DNA of 64,000 nucleotides from PALSA-612 sp963791225. Its GTDB lineage: Bacteria > Actinomycetota > Thermoleophilia > Gaiellales > Gaiellaceae. The notes beneath the pieces were generated by a model that was not told the origin of the DNA, made no database searches, and saw only the letters and a list, made by a program, of their open reading frames with translations. Positions within the stretch are counted from its first letter, which is position 1, and each line of letters opens with the position of its first letter. The position numbers were made by a program, and so were the translations under genes. This document shows, piece by piece, positions 26,819 through 34,097 of the stretch. The stretch spans positions 1,643,308 to 1,707,307 of the forward strand of contig CAWBRV010000003.1 in the NCBI GenBank assembly GCA_963791225.1, in the 5' to 3' direction.

Positions 26819-28243
26819 ATGCGAAGCGTCGGGGGTCGGCACGTCGCGCTGTTCGTCGGTCTCGGCGCAGCGGCGCTCGCCGTGCTCTTCCGGCTGCCGT
26901 TCCTGAGCGCGCCCCTGACGGCGGACGAGGGCGGCTACGCCGAGGCCGCTCGGCTCTGGGGGCGCGGGGACACGCTCTACCGGGACATCTGGGTCGACCG
27001 GCCGCAGGGTCTCGAGCTCGTCTTCCGGGCCGTCGTCGCGGCCGGCAGCTCCCCGGACGTGATCCGCGGAGCAGCGGCGCTCGTGGGCGCTCTGTGCGTC
27101 GTGGCGACGCTGCTCGTGGCGCTGCGACTGGTGGGAAGGACGGCCGCGTTCGCCGCTGCCCTGCTCATGGCGACCGCCGGGGCATCGCCTTTCCTCGAGT
27201 CCTTCACGCTCGCCGGCGAGCTCGTCGCCTCCCTGTTCGCGATCCTGGCGCTGCTCGCGTTCACGTTCTACCTGCGCTCGCGGGCACTCGCGTGGCTCGT
27301 GTCCGCCGGCGTCCTCGGCGGCTGCGCGCTCATGGTCAAGCAGTCGGCCTTCGACGCGCTGGTCGCCATGGTCGGGTACCTCGTCTGGACGGAGCGCCGT
27401 CGCGCGCTGCGCCCGGTCGTCCTCGTCGTCGTCGCGGCCGCTGCTCCCGTCCTCGCGGGCGCGCTCGCGGCTGTGTCGCTGCACCGCTGGTGGTTCGCGG
27501 TCGTCGGCTACCGCGGCTCCGGCGACTCGCTCGTCACCGGCTCGTTCGTGCACAGGCTCGACCTGCTCGCGAACTCCCTGCCCGCGGCGGCGAAGGGCCT
27601 CGGGCTGCTCGCCCTCCTGGCCGTGATCGGCTGGCGCGGATCGCCGCTCCTCGTGCGGCTCTGGTTCGGGGCGGCGGTGCTCGGCGTCCTCGGCGGCGGC
27701 AACTTCCACTTCCACTACTACCTCCAGCTCGTCCCACCGCTCGCGATCGTCGCCGGCGTCGGGGTCGAGAAGCTCGTCGCCCGCCGCGCCTGGCGCACCG
27801 GACTCGTCCTCGGGGCGGTTGCGGTGGCGACGGTCGTCGTGACCGTGCCGCTCTGGTTCGACAGCTCGACGGCGCAGGCGAAGGCGATCTGGCCGGACGA
27901 CCCGCATCTCCGACACGACGCCGCGGTCGTGCGCTACCTCGACGCGCACTCGCGCCCCGGCCAGAAGGTGCTCGTGCTCTGGGCCGCCGCCGACGTCTAC
28001 TACCTCGCCGATCGCGCGCCGGTGATCCCGTACATGTGGCGCCGGAACATCCAGGCGATCCCCGGTGTCCTCGACCGTCTGCGCCGCGAACTCGCCGCCC
28101 GGACACCCGCACTGGTCGCCGCGGTGCAGTCTCCGGAGTCGCTCGACAAGAGCGGCCGCACCGCTGCGATCCTCGCCTCGCGGTACCGCCGCGTCGCCGT
28201 CGTGGACGGCGTGCCGATCTATCGACCGCGACGGCCGTCGTAG
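26819..28243 (+). CDS. GT39-like membrane glycosyltransferase
   Basis: 474-aa (476 from GTG 26813) multi-pass protein of the ArnT/PMT-like family, which transfers sugars from polyprenyl-phosphate donors outside the membrane. The first loop has PLTADEGGYAEAARLWGRGD, containing the DE motif expected for the catalytic acid, followed by DIWVDRPQGLE. About ten TM segments, then a soluble C-terminal domain (residues 370-474). Part of the surface-glycan group with the ligase and the initiating transferase. The stop is 20 bp before the next gene. Confidence 0.85.
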   Translation: MRSVGGRHVALFVGLGAAALAVLFRLPFLSAPLTADEGGYAEAARLWGRGDTLYRDIWVDRPQGLELVFRAVVAAGSSPDVIRGAAALVGALCVVATLLVALRLVGRTAAFAAALLMATAGASPFLESFTLAGELVASLFAILALLAFTFYLRSRALAWLVSAGVLGGCALMVKQSAFDALVAMVGYLVWTERRRALRPVVLVVVAAAAPVLAGALAAVSLHRWWFAVVGYRGSGDSLVTGSFVHRLDLLANSLPAAAKGLGLLALLAVIGWRGSPLLVRLWFGAAVLGVLGGGNFHFHYYLQLVPPLAIVAGVGVEKLVARRAWRTGLVLGAVAVATVVVTVPLWFDSSTAQAKAIWPDDPHLRHDAAVVRYLDAHSRPGQKVLVLWAAADVYYLADRAPVIPYMWRRNIQAIPGVLDRLRRELAARTPALVAAVQSPESLDKSGRTAAILASRYRRVAVVDGVPIYRPRRPS

Positions 28244-28263
28244 GGGATCGGCACCATGAAGGG

Positions 28264-30018
28264 GTGAAACGGCTCGCCGTCGCCCTCGTCTGCGCCCTTT
28301 CCGCCGTCGCGGCGTTCGCGAGCGGGCCCTCGCGGGCCGTCACCTGGCCGTGCGGGCTGCCGGCCGCATCGCCGCTCTGGGTCGACTACACGGACGCGAC
28401 CGTGCCCTTCTGGAAGCAGGTGTTCGCGAAGCCGGGGCTCGCGATGGCCACGCCGCCCGGAACCGGCGGCCTGCCGACGTCACTGCGGGCGGCGGGGGCG
28501 TCGACGATCTTCTTCGACCTCAAGCTCGCGGGCCGTGTCGGCACGCCGGACGCACCCGCGAACCCGGCGACGATCGTGGACACGGCGAACAAGGAGTTCG
28601 ACGCCGCCGCGAAGCAGACGGGCTGCGCGACGCCGCTGATCGCCGAGAACGAGCTCTTCGGCGCCGCGACGCAGACGCCGTGGTCGCCCGGCAACGCGCA
28701 GTACCGGGCGAACGTGCTCGCGCTCCTGACGCAGCTGACCGCGCGGGGCGCGCACACCTTCCTGCTGATCTCGTCGCCTCCCTACGGGGGGAACACGGCC
28801 GGCGACTGGTGGCGCGCGGTCGCGCAGGTGTCGGACATCGTGCGCGAGTTCTTCCCGTCCGCGCCCGAGGTCTCGGCGGCCGGCCCGATCGCAGGGAGCC
28901 GCACGCTGCGGAACCAGATGCGACAGGCCGTCACGGCGTTCACCTCGATCGGCGTTCCCGCCTCACGCCTCGGGCTGATGCTCGAGTTCGAGTCGGGAAT
29001 CTACGGGCGGAACGGGATCAAGGTCGCGTCGGCGTGGTTCGACTACGTGAAGCTCGATGCCCTCGCGGCGCGGCAGATCGCGGCCGAGCTCGGGCTGCCG
29101 ACCGTCTGGTCGTGGGGCTGGGCGACATACACGGCGAAGTCGGCCTTCGACGCCGACAAGCAGGCTGCCGCGTGCGTCTATCTGTGGACCAGGAATCAGA
29201 GCCTGTGCGACGGCCCGGCCGCAGCCGGAAAGGACTTCGACCCGTCGCTCACGCTGGGCCAGCTGTCCGTGCCCGCGCGGGTGTTCTGCACCCTCGGAGC
29301 AAGCGGTGTCATCGCCGCGGCGACCCGGGCGCAGCTCGCGGCTGTCACCGGCGACGCACAGGTCGCGGGCTCGATCGCGCTCGGCTGGGGAGCGACGCGC
29401 GCGACTGCGGCGGTCACGGGCGCGCAGACGGACGCGGCGGAGCGGGCGGTGATCGACGCGAGCTTCGGCGGCAGCCGGGCGGCGTATCTCGCCGCGCTGG
29501 CAAGGAGGCACGCAAACCGCGGGCTCGCGCGCGCGACCCTCGCTGCCGAGTTGCGCCGGGCGACCGTCTCTGCCGGCCTCGCCGTGCCACCCGTGTCTGC
29601 AGCCTCTGTGACGGCGTTCTACGACGCCTACGGGGGGATCGGAGCGCGGCTCGTGACGACGAAGGCCCGGGTTGCCTGGCTCGGCGGCCGCACCCGTGGC
29701 GTGGCGCTCCAGGGCTTCGCGCCCGCGCGGGTGCTCTCGCTGCCGTCCGGGCATGCAGGCGTCGTCCAGACGGGAACCGGGGCCGTCTCCGTGCAGGCGC
29801 TCGAGCCGGCGCTGCCTCTCGGCACCGTGCCACTCTCGCTCGCGCGCCCGGCGATCGTCGCCGCACTCACGAGCCTCGCAAAGGAAGACGCGTACCAGGC
29901 GTGGCTGCTCGCGCAGGAGCAGAGGGTGCTCGCGACCGCGATCTGCGCGGGCGACGACGTGCCGTCGGCCCTGCCGGTCGGGCTCGAGGACTACCTGCCC
30001 TTCCTGGCGCTGTCCTAG
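28264..30018 (+). CDS. Large secreted protein, possible TIM-barrel hydrolase
   Basis: 584 aa starting at GTG with a signal peptide (KRLAVALVCALSAVAAFA). The N-terminal 300 residues alternate strands and helices with acidic residues at strand ends (LIAENELFG, GLMLEFESG, TVWSWGWATYT), which resembles a glycoside-hydrolase (beta/alpha)8 barrel; this is inference from pattern only. The C-terminal half is Ala-rich and helical and unrecognised. Two Cys pairs fit an extracytoplasmic location. It follows the GT39-like gene by 20 bp and probably belongs to the same surface-glycan unit. Confidence 0.7.
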   Translation: MKRLAVALVCALSAVAAFASGPSRAVTWPCGLPAASPLWVDYTDATVPFWKQVFAKPGLAMATPPGTGGLPTSLRAAGASTIFFDLKLAGRVGTPDAPANPATIVDTANKEFDAAAKQTGCATPLIAENELFGAATQTPWSPGNAQYRANVLALLTQLTARGAHTFLLISSPPYGGNTAGDWWRAVAQVSDIVREFFPSAPEVSAAGPIAGSRTLRNQMRQAVTAFTSIGVPASRLGLMLEFESGIYGRNGIKVASAWFDYVKLDALAARQIAAELGLPTVWSWGWATYTAKSAFDADKQAAACVYLWTRNQSLCDGPAAAGKDFDPSLTLGQLSVPARVFCTLGASGVIAAATRAQLAAVTGDAQVAGSIALGWGATRATAAVTGAQTDAAERAVIDASFGGSRAAYLAALARRHANRGLARATLAAELRRATVSAGLAVPPVSAASVTAFYDAYGGIGARLVTTKARVAWLGGRTRGVALQGFAPARVLSLPSGHAGVVQTGTGAVSVQALEPALPLGTVPLSLARPAIVAALTSLAKEDAYQAWLLAQEQRVLATAICAGDDVPSALPVGLEDYLPFLALS

Positions 30019-30047
30019 GGGTGGCGAAAGCAAACGGTCCAAAGCGT

Positions 30048-30185
30048 TCAGCCGCCAGGTGAGCCGGTGCCGTCACCGCCGAAATGCGACGCGAGATACC
30101 AGATGGCCCATCCGAACGTCCCCAGGGCTATCAAGCCGAAGATGACGAGAGAGGCGAGCCAGCGCGGCGGTGGCGCTTTGTGAAG
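30048..30185 (-). other. Start-less reading frame for a small membrane peptide
   Basis: The frame encodes KAPPPRWLASLVIFGLIA followed by a further hydrophobic run and a Gly-rich tail, a convincing single-TM peptide, but there is no ATG, GTG or TTG before the TM helix. An ATG in the next frame (near 30212) would join it after a single-base shift. It may be a broken small gene or a non-coding coincidence between the secreted-protein gene and the phosphofructokinase terminator. Confidence 0.3.
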
Positions 30186-30227
30186 CGTCGATCGTCAGGC
30201 GACCCCATCGTGGGCGAAGTCCGGGCT

Positions 30228-30310
30228 TGGCCCGGGCGTAGCTCGAGCCGCTCGAAACGCGACCACGCGGGGAAGGGGGCCCACGGGGGAAACCGGCTGT
30301 TTCCCCCGTG
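30228..30310 (-). repeat. Intergenic hairpin repeat, copy 2
   Basis: Minus-strand copy of the repeat after ftsZ (986-1068), beginning 3 nt beyond the phosphofructokinase stop. The hairpin is at the gene-proximal end in both copies and the following about 50 bp are conserved. Confidence 0.7.
30282..30310 (-). terminator. Hairpin terminator after phosphofructokinase
   Basis: Perfect 12-bp stem (30282-30293 with 30299-30310) and five-base loop, immediately downstream of the phosphofructokinase stop. Confidence 0.75.
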
Positions 30311-30313
30311 CGG

Positions 30314-31351
30314 CTAGCCGAAGAACGCCTTCGCCACGTCGTACCAGTTCTCCGGCACGGTCTTCAGCTCGGCGACCGCCTCCGCGAGCGGGATGTCGAC
30401 GATCTCGTTCCCTCGCAGCGCCACCATCCGGCCGAAGCGGCCCTCCTCGACGAGGTCGGCGGCCCCGAGGCCGAAGCGCGTCGCGAGCACCCGGTCGCGC
30501 GCGGTCGGCGTGCCCCCGCGCTGCACGTGGCCGAGCACCGTGACCCGCGTCTCGAAGCCGGTGCGGCTTTCGATCTCCCGGGCAAGCGACTCCCCGATGC
30601 CGCCGAACCTGACGTGCCCGAACTGGTCGAGCTCCGCCTCCTGCGTCACCTCGTGCTGCTCGCCGGACGCGTAGGTGAGCTTGTAGCCCTCGCTCACGAC
30701 GACGATCGAGAAGTCCTTCCCCCGCCGGTGGCGCTTCTCGATCTCCTCGCAGGTCTCCTCGACCGTGAGCGGATGCTCGGGAATGAGGATCACGTCGGCG
30801 CCGCCTGCGATGCCGCTCATGACTGCGATCCAGCCGGTGTGACGGCCCATCACCTCGACGACCATGACGCGGTTGTGCGATTCGGCGGTGGTGTGCAGGC
30901 GGTCGATCGCCTCCGTGCAGATGGCGACGGCCGTGTCGAAGCCGAAGGTGTAGTCGGTTCCGGAGAGATCGTTGTCGATCGTCTTCGGGACGCCCACGAT
31001 CGGAAGCTCCTCCTCGGCGTAGAGCCGTGCGGCGACGCCGAGCGTGTCCTCGCCGCCGATCGCGACGAGGGTGTCCAGATGCTGGGAGAAGGTCGTGAGG
31101 ACGCGGGGAACGCCCTCCTCGACCTTGTACGGATTCGTCCGGCTCGTCCCGATGATGGTGCCGCCGCGAGGGAGGATGCCGGAGATCTCGCGCGGCCCGA
31201 GCGGCTCCAGGTGATTCTCGATCAGCCCCCGCCAGCCGGCGCGGACGCCGACGACGTCGTGCCCGCGGTCGATCGAGCGTCGCGCGACCGCGCGAATGAC
31301 GGCGTTGAGCCCGGGACAGTCGCCTCCGCCGGTGAGCACTCCGACCCGCAT
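30314..31351 (-). CDS. 6-phosphofructokinase, pyrophosphate-type signature
   Basis: 345-aa group III/mixed-substrate PfkA family enzyme that phosphorylates fructose 6-phosphate. The nucleotide/PPi loop reads AIGGEDTLG and the following block is VPKTIDNDLSGTDYTFGFDTA. ATP enzymes have Gly at the equivalents of E. coli residues 104 and 124; here they are Asp and Lys, the pair found in PPi-dependent enzymes. Substrate motifs (MGRHTGWIA, PEHPLT) are intact. PPi use would make the step reversible. ATG(31351) follows a TATCGT box by 7 nt; the longer upstream frame is rejected. Confidence 0.92.
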   Translation of the reverse strand: MRVGVLTGGGDCPGLNAVIRAVARRSIDRGHDVVGVRAGWRGLIENHLEPLGPREISGILPRGGTIIGTSRTNPYKVEEGVPRVLTTFSQHLDTLVAIGGEDTLGVAARLYAEEELPIVGVPKTIDNDLSGTDYTFGFDTAVAICTEAIDRLHTTAESHNRVMVVEVMGRHTGWIAVMSGIAGGADVILIPEHPLTVEETCEEIEKRHRRGKDFSIVVVSEGYKLTYASGEQHEVTQEAELDQFGHVRFGGIGESLAREIESRTGFETRVTVLGHVQRGGTPTARDRVLATRFGLGAADLVEEGRFGRMVALRGNEIVDIPLAEAVAELKTVPENWYDVAKAFFG

Positions 31352-31358
31352 AACTCGG

Positions 31359-31364
31359 ACGATA
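31359..31364 (-). promoter_or_regulatory. -10 box of the phosphofructokinase gene
   Basis: Minus-strand TATCGT, 7 nt before ATG(31351); leaderless arrangement. Confidence 0.5.
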
Positions 31365-31376
31365 TCGGCCGCCCGG

Positions 31377-31658
31377 TCAATCCGTAGAGCGCTCGCGGCG
31401 CCGGAACCAGCGGCGACGCGTCCGCGTGCCGCCCTCGGCCGAGCGCCAGTCGTCGTACGTTCGCAGCGAGCCGGAGGCCCGCGCTCGCGCCACGCAATCG
31501 GTGTGGGCATGCCGCCGGCGGTCGGCGTCGCCCTCGGGCGCGATCAGGACGTGGTCGCTCATCGCGTGGAGTTGCCGTCCGCAAAAGGGACAGCGGTAGG
31601 TGGCGGCCTTGCCGCTCCGGACACGGCGGACGGCCCACCAGCGCGGGCTCTCGGTCAC
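31377..31658 (-). CDS. Small zinc-finger-like protein
   Basis: 93 aa with YRCPFCGRQLHAM followed about 28 residues later by HTDC, a plausible zinc site of the C2HC type, and a strongly basic C-terminus (RRRWFRRRERS). Its ATG overlaps the stop of the SnoaL-like gene (4 bp), so it is translated with it. Function unknown; nucleic-acid binding is possible. Confidence 0.7.
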   Translation of the reverse strand: MTESPRWWAVRRVRSGKAATYRCPFCGRQLHAMSDHVLIAPEGDADRRRHAHTDCVARARASGSLRTYDDWRSAEGGTRTRRRWFRRRERSTD

Positions 31659-32068
31659 GCCTCCTCGTCGAGCCCGAGCGCCTCGAGTGCGGCCGCCAGG
31701 TGCGGGTACTCCTGGACGCGGCGGACACGTCCGTCCACGACCGTGACGACGGCCGCGTAGCGTCCGACCGTGAAGTAGCGCCGCGTCTGTAGCGGCCGGT
31801 CGTCCGACGCGTCGCGCTCCTCACCCGCGACGCGGAACGAGACCGCGACGTCGTCTCCCATCCCGACGCAGCGCTCGATCTCGACGCGGTATCCCTCGGC
31901 GAAGCGCTCGGCGAGGATGCCGAGCACGCTCTCCTGTCCTTCCGAGCTCTCCGGGTCGACGGAGATCCATTCGATGTCGGGGTCGAGCATCTCCGCGACC
32001 GTGTCGAGATCGCCGGCCACGAACGCCCAGTAGCCGCGCAGCACGAGCTCGACGTTGGCCTGGCTCAC
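31655..32068 (-). CDS. SnoaL/NTF2-like protein
   Basis: 137 aa, one NTF2-like cone fold: LRGYWAFVAGDLDTVAEMLDPDIEWIS at the N-terminus and RRYFTVGRYAAVVTVVDGRVRRVQEYP at the C-terminus. Members are small isomerases, hydrolases or binding proteins; activity cannot be assigned. GTG start 7 nt after TAGCGT (32081-32076). First gene of a two-gene unit. Confidence 0.82.
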   Translation of the reverse strand: MSQANVELVLRGYWAFVAGDLDTVAEMLDPDIEWISVDPESSEGQESVLGILAERFAEGYRVEIERCVGMGDDVAVSFRVAGEERDASDDRPLQTRRYFTVGRYAAVVTVVDGRVRRVQEYPHLAAALEALGLDEEA

Positions 32069-32075
32069 GGCGCGA

Positions 32076-32081
32076 ACGCTA
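32076..32081 (-). promoter_or_regulatory. -10 box of the SnoaL-like gene
   Basis: Minus-strand TAGCGT, 7 nt before GTG(32068). Confidence 0.5.
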
Positions 32082-32340
32082 CTGGCACGAGGGCGTGTGG
32101 GAGGAAGGGACCAGAGCCGTGTCGAGCGGCCGTGGCCATGCTCGTCGAGAGCACGGTCACGGCCGCCGACGCAACCACATCCGAGCGCACTGTCCCCTCC
32201 CCAACTGCCGTTCCGACCGTCGCTCGAGGTCTGACTCTAGGCCGGGCGAGGCGGCTCCGCCAGTACCCCGTTCGGGGAGGACGAACGTCCATCCCCGGTT
32301 GCCGCTCAGGCTTGGGCCGGTCCCGGCCGATAAAGCGACA

Positions 32341-32640
32341 ATGGAGCCCGACCAAGCGCAGCTCGACGGCTACGAAGAGGTCGTCGCAGCCCTGGCCGAG
32401 CCCCCGAAGCCGTCTCAGCGAGAGCTCGAACTGCTCACGCTGATGGCCGACGGGCTCACCGACTCGGAGATCGCGGAGAAGCTGTCGATCTCGGCGAAGA
32501 CCATGCGCAGCCGGCTGCACGCGCTGCGGATGAAGATGCAGGCTCGCACGAGGACACACGTCGTCGCAATCGCGTTCCGCCGCGGCCTGCTCGAGGTCGA
32601 CCGTCGCACCGGCGCGGCCGCCGGCCGCGACGCGTCCTGA
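32341..32640 (+). CDS. LuxR-type helix-turn-helix regulator (HTH-only)
   Basis: 99 aa consisting of a LuxR/GerE DNA-binding domain: PSQRELELLTLMADGLTDSEIAEKLSISAKTMRSRLHALRMKM... (four-helix pattern intact) with a short acidic N-terminus and no receiver or sensor domain. ATG(32341) chosen; a longer frame from 32095 is open, but its first 80 residues have no protein-like character. Opens a group of small regulatory or unknown genes. Confidence 0.8.
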   Translation: MEPDQAQLDGYEEVVAALAEPPKPSQRELELLTLMADGLTDSEIAEKLSISAKTMRSRLHALRMKMQARTRTHVVAIAFRRGLLEVDRRTGAAAGRDAS

Positions 32641-32654
32641 CGAGCTAGCCCTTC

Positions 32655-32894
32655 CTAGGCAGCCCGGTGCGACCTGATGCCGTGCACGGGCCCCGGGCCG
32701 ACGATCGCCGCGCGCACGACGCCGGCGAGCTCTCGGCCGAGTCTCGCCTCGACGCGCTCTGCCGCCGAGGGACGCTCCTCCACCATCAGCCCGACGCAGA
32801 CGAGATCGCGCACCAGACGGCCCGTGCCGCGCAGCGTCGTCGACCCCTCGGGGCCGGCGGGGATGTTCACGAACGCCCGGTCGGTGAGGCGCAT
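32655..32894 (-). CDS. Hypothetical 79-aa protein
   Basis: Unrecognised small protein with RLVRDLVCVGLMVEERPSAAERVEARLGRELAGVVRAAI, predicted mainly helical. ATG(32894) is preceded by AAGGAG at good distance, so it is probably translated; the longer frame is rejected. Convergent with the LuxR-type gene and divergent from the ATPase-like gene. Confidence 0.55.
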   Translation of the reverse strand: MRLTDRAFVNIPAGPEGSTTLRGTGRLVRDLVCVGLMVEERPSAAERVEARLGRELAGVVRAAIVGPGPVHGIRSHRAA

Positions 32895-33073
32895 GTCGGC
32901 TCCTTGTCCATGGTTTGCGTGCATACCGCAATAGACGCCGGTTCGGCCAAAAACCTTCGCGGTGGTCGACGGATCCCTCGATCGAGGGAGGGACGCCGGG
33001 CTACGACGTTTCGCGCCGGTCGCACACGGGAACGGCCAGGAACAGGAAACAACGCCAACCGAGGCGGTCGCAG

Positions 33074-33529
33074 ATGGATGACGCGGAGACGAACGGAAGG
33101 GCCGTCGCCCGGGAGCGGCCGCGACTGCACCTGCGGCTGGAGGCGACTCCGAAGGCGTCGAGTGAGCTCCGACGCTCCCTGCGGGTGTGGCTCGACGATG
33201 TCGGCGTCTCGGACCGGGACGCATTCGACGTGACGCTCGCGTGCTCCGAGGCATTCGCGAACGCCGTCGGCGGCCGGGTAGGGCGCGCAGCCGCGATCGT
33301 TGAGGTGGACGCCGAGTTGGACGCGAGGCGCGTACTGACGATCGTCGTCCACGAGCACGCCCGCCAAGGGCTGGGGCGGAGCTCCGAGCGGAGCCGCGAC
33401 GAGACGAGGGTCTTCCTGCGCCTGATGGAGACGCTGATGGAGTCCGCCGAGAGCCACGCCCGGGCGGACGGCATCACGCTCGTGCTCCGCAAACGGCTCG
33501 ACTTCTGGCACGCGCTGCCCGCAGCCTGA
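33074..33529 (+). CDS. Anti-sigma-factor-like histidine-kinase-fold protein
   Basis: 151-aa protein of the RsbW/SpoIIAB-like HATPase group. The helix with LACSEAFANAVGG matches the N-box region (EAxxNAV), and the N-terminal SSELRRSLRVWLDDVGVSDRD pattern is typical. The usual DxGxG G1 box is not clear (HEHARQGLG), so ATP binding may be weakened. Related proteins bind sigma or anti-anti-sigma factors; no partner gene adjoins it. Confidence 0.7.
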   Translation: MDDAETNGRAVARERPRLHLRLEATPKASSELRRSLRVWLDDVGVSDRDAFDVTLACSEAFANAVGGRVGRAAAIVEVDAELDARRVLTIVVHEHARQGLGRSSERSRDETRVFLRLMETLMESAESHARADGITLVLRKRLDFWHALPAA

Positions 33530-33841
33530 CGCGGCCCCGTCTACTCGACCGGCAACCACGGCTCGAACGCCTGGGCGTGCATCCCGCTCAGGGTGAACGG
33601 CTTTGCCGACGTGGCCGTCGTCGGCATGTGGGAGAGCAACTTCCTCACGCCGAGGCGCGCGATGATCCTGGTCGCGCATGCACGGCCTCTGAGCGCCTGA
33701 GCCGCGAGCCTGCGCCTGCCTCGAATTGAGGATCGTCGGCGCCCGCGCCGAACATCCCCCGAACGGGCGATGACAGACGGCCCAAAAGAGCCTACGACGA
33801 GAGGGAGGACGCGAACCAAGGAACCAAGGAGAGAACGGACA
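33530..33841. other. Intergenic stretch without a supported gene
   Basis: No frame with a credible start and composition. A short Trp/Asn-containing frame continues after the upstream stop (33530-33701) but has no start codon. AAGGAGAG at about 33826 belongs to the next gene. Confidence 0.5.
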
Positions 33842-34042
33842 ATGGGCTACAACCTCTGGATGTCGGAGGACTCGCACTACACGCTCGGCCACCGGATGCG
33901 CACGCACGAGAGCGGACCGCCCGCGCAGCCCGACCCCGAGCCCCACTCCGACACCCCCGCCAAGCCGAGCCAGCCGGAGCTGGACCACATCGACTTCCTG
34001 ATGGAGACTCTCGCCCGACGGCTCGAGACCAAGACGAGCTGA
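33842..34042 (+). CDS. 66-aa peptide upstream of PqqD/PRMT fusion; candidate modification substrate
   Basis: Small protein starting MGYNLWMSEDSHYTLGHRMR, with a Pro/Ser-rich middle (PAQPDPEPHSDTPAKPSQP) and a helical C-terminal segment (LDHIDFLMETLARRLETKTS). A good AAGGAG precedes the ATG. It ends 55 bp before the gene for a protein with a peptide-recognition-like N-terminal domain and a methyltransferase domain, so it may be the modified precursor peptide; that is inference from size and position. Arg residues in HRMR and ARR would be the natural targets of a PRMT-like enzyme. No homologue recognised. Confidence 0.6.
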   Translation: MGYNLWMSEDSHYTLGHRMRTHESGPPAQPDPEPHSDTPAKPSQPELDHIDFLMETLARRLETKTS

Positions 34043-34097
34043 CACGCCCGGCCGTGCCCCGGCGCCCTGTCGTTTGGGCGATGATCGCCGGACGCAC

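Noticed and set aside
26173..28263. Very long plus-strand open frame running through the methyltransferase and GT39-like genes
   Set aside because: Arg/Ala/Pro-rich shadow translation of other genes. Only its last part (28264-30018) is a real gene.
32095..32340. N-terminal extension of the LuxR-type regulator
   Set aside because: The first 80 codons lack any domain or periodicity; the HTH protein is complete from ATG(32341).
33541..33819. Minus-strand 92-aa open frame before the 66-aa peptide gene
   Set aside because: Arg-rich, no ribosome-binding site, no protein-like pattern; it lies in what looks like promoter and leader DNA.
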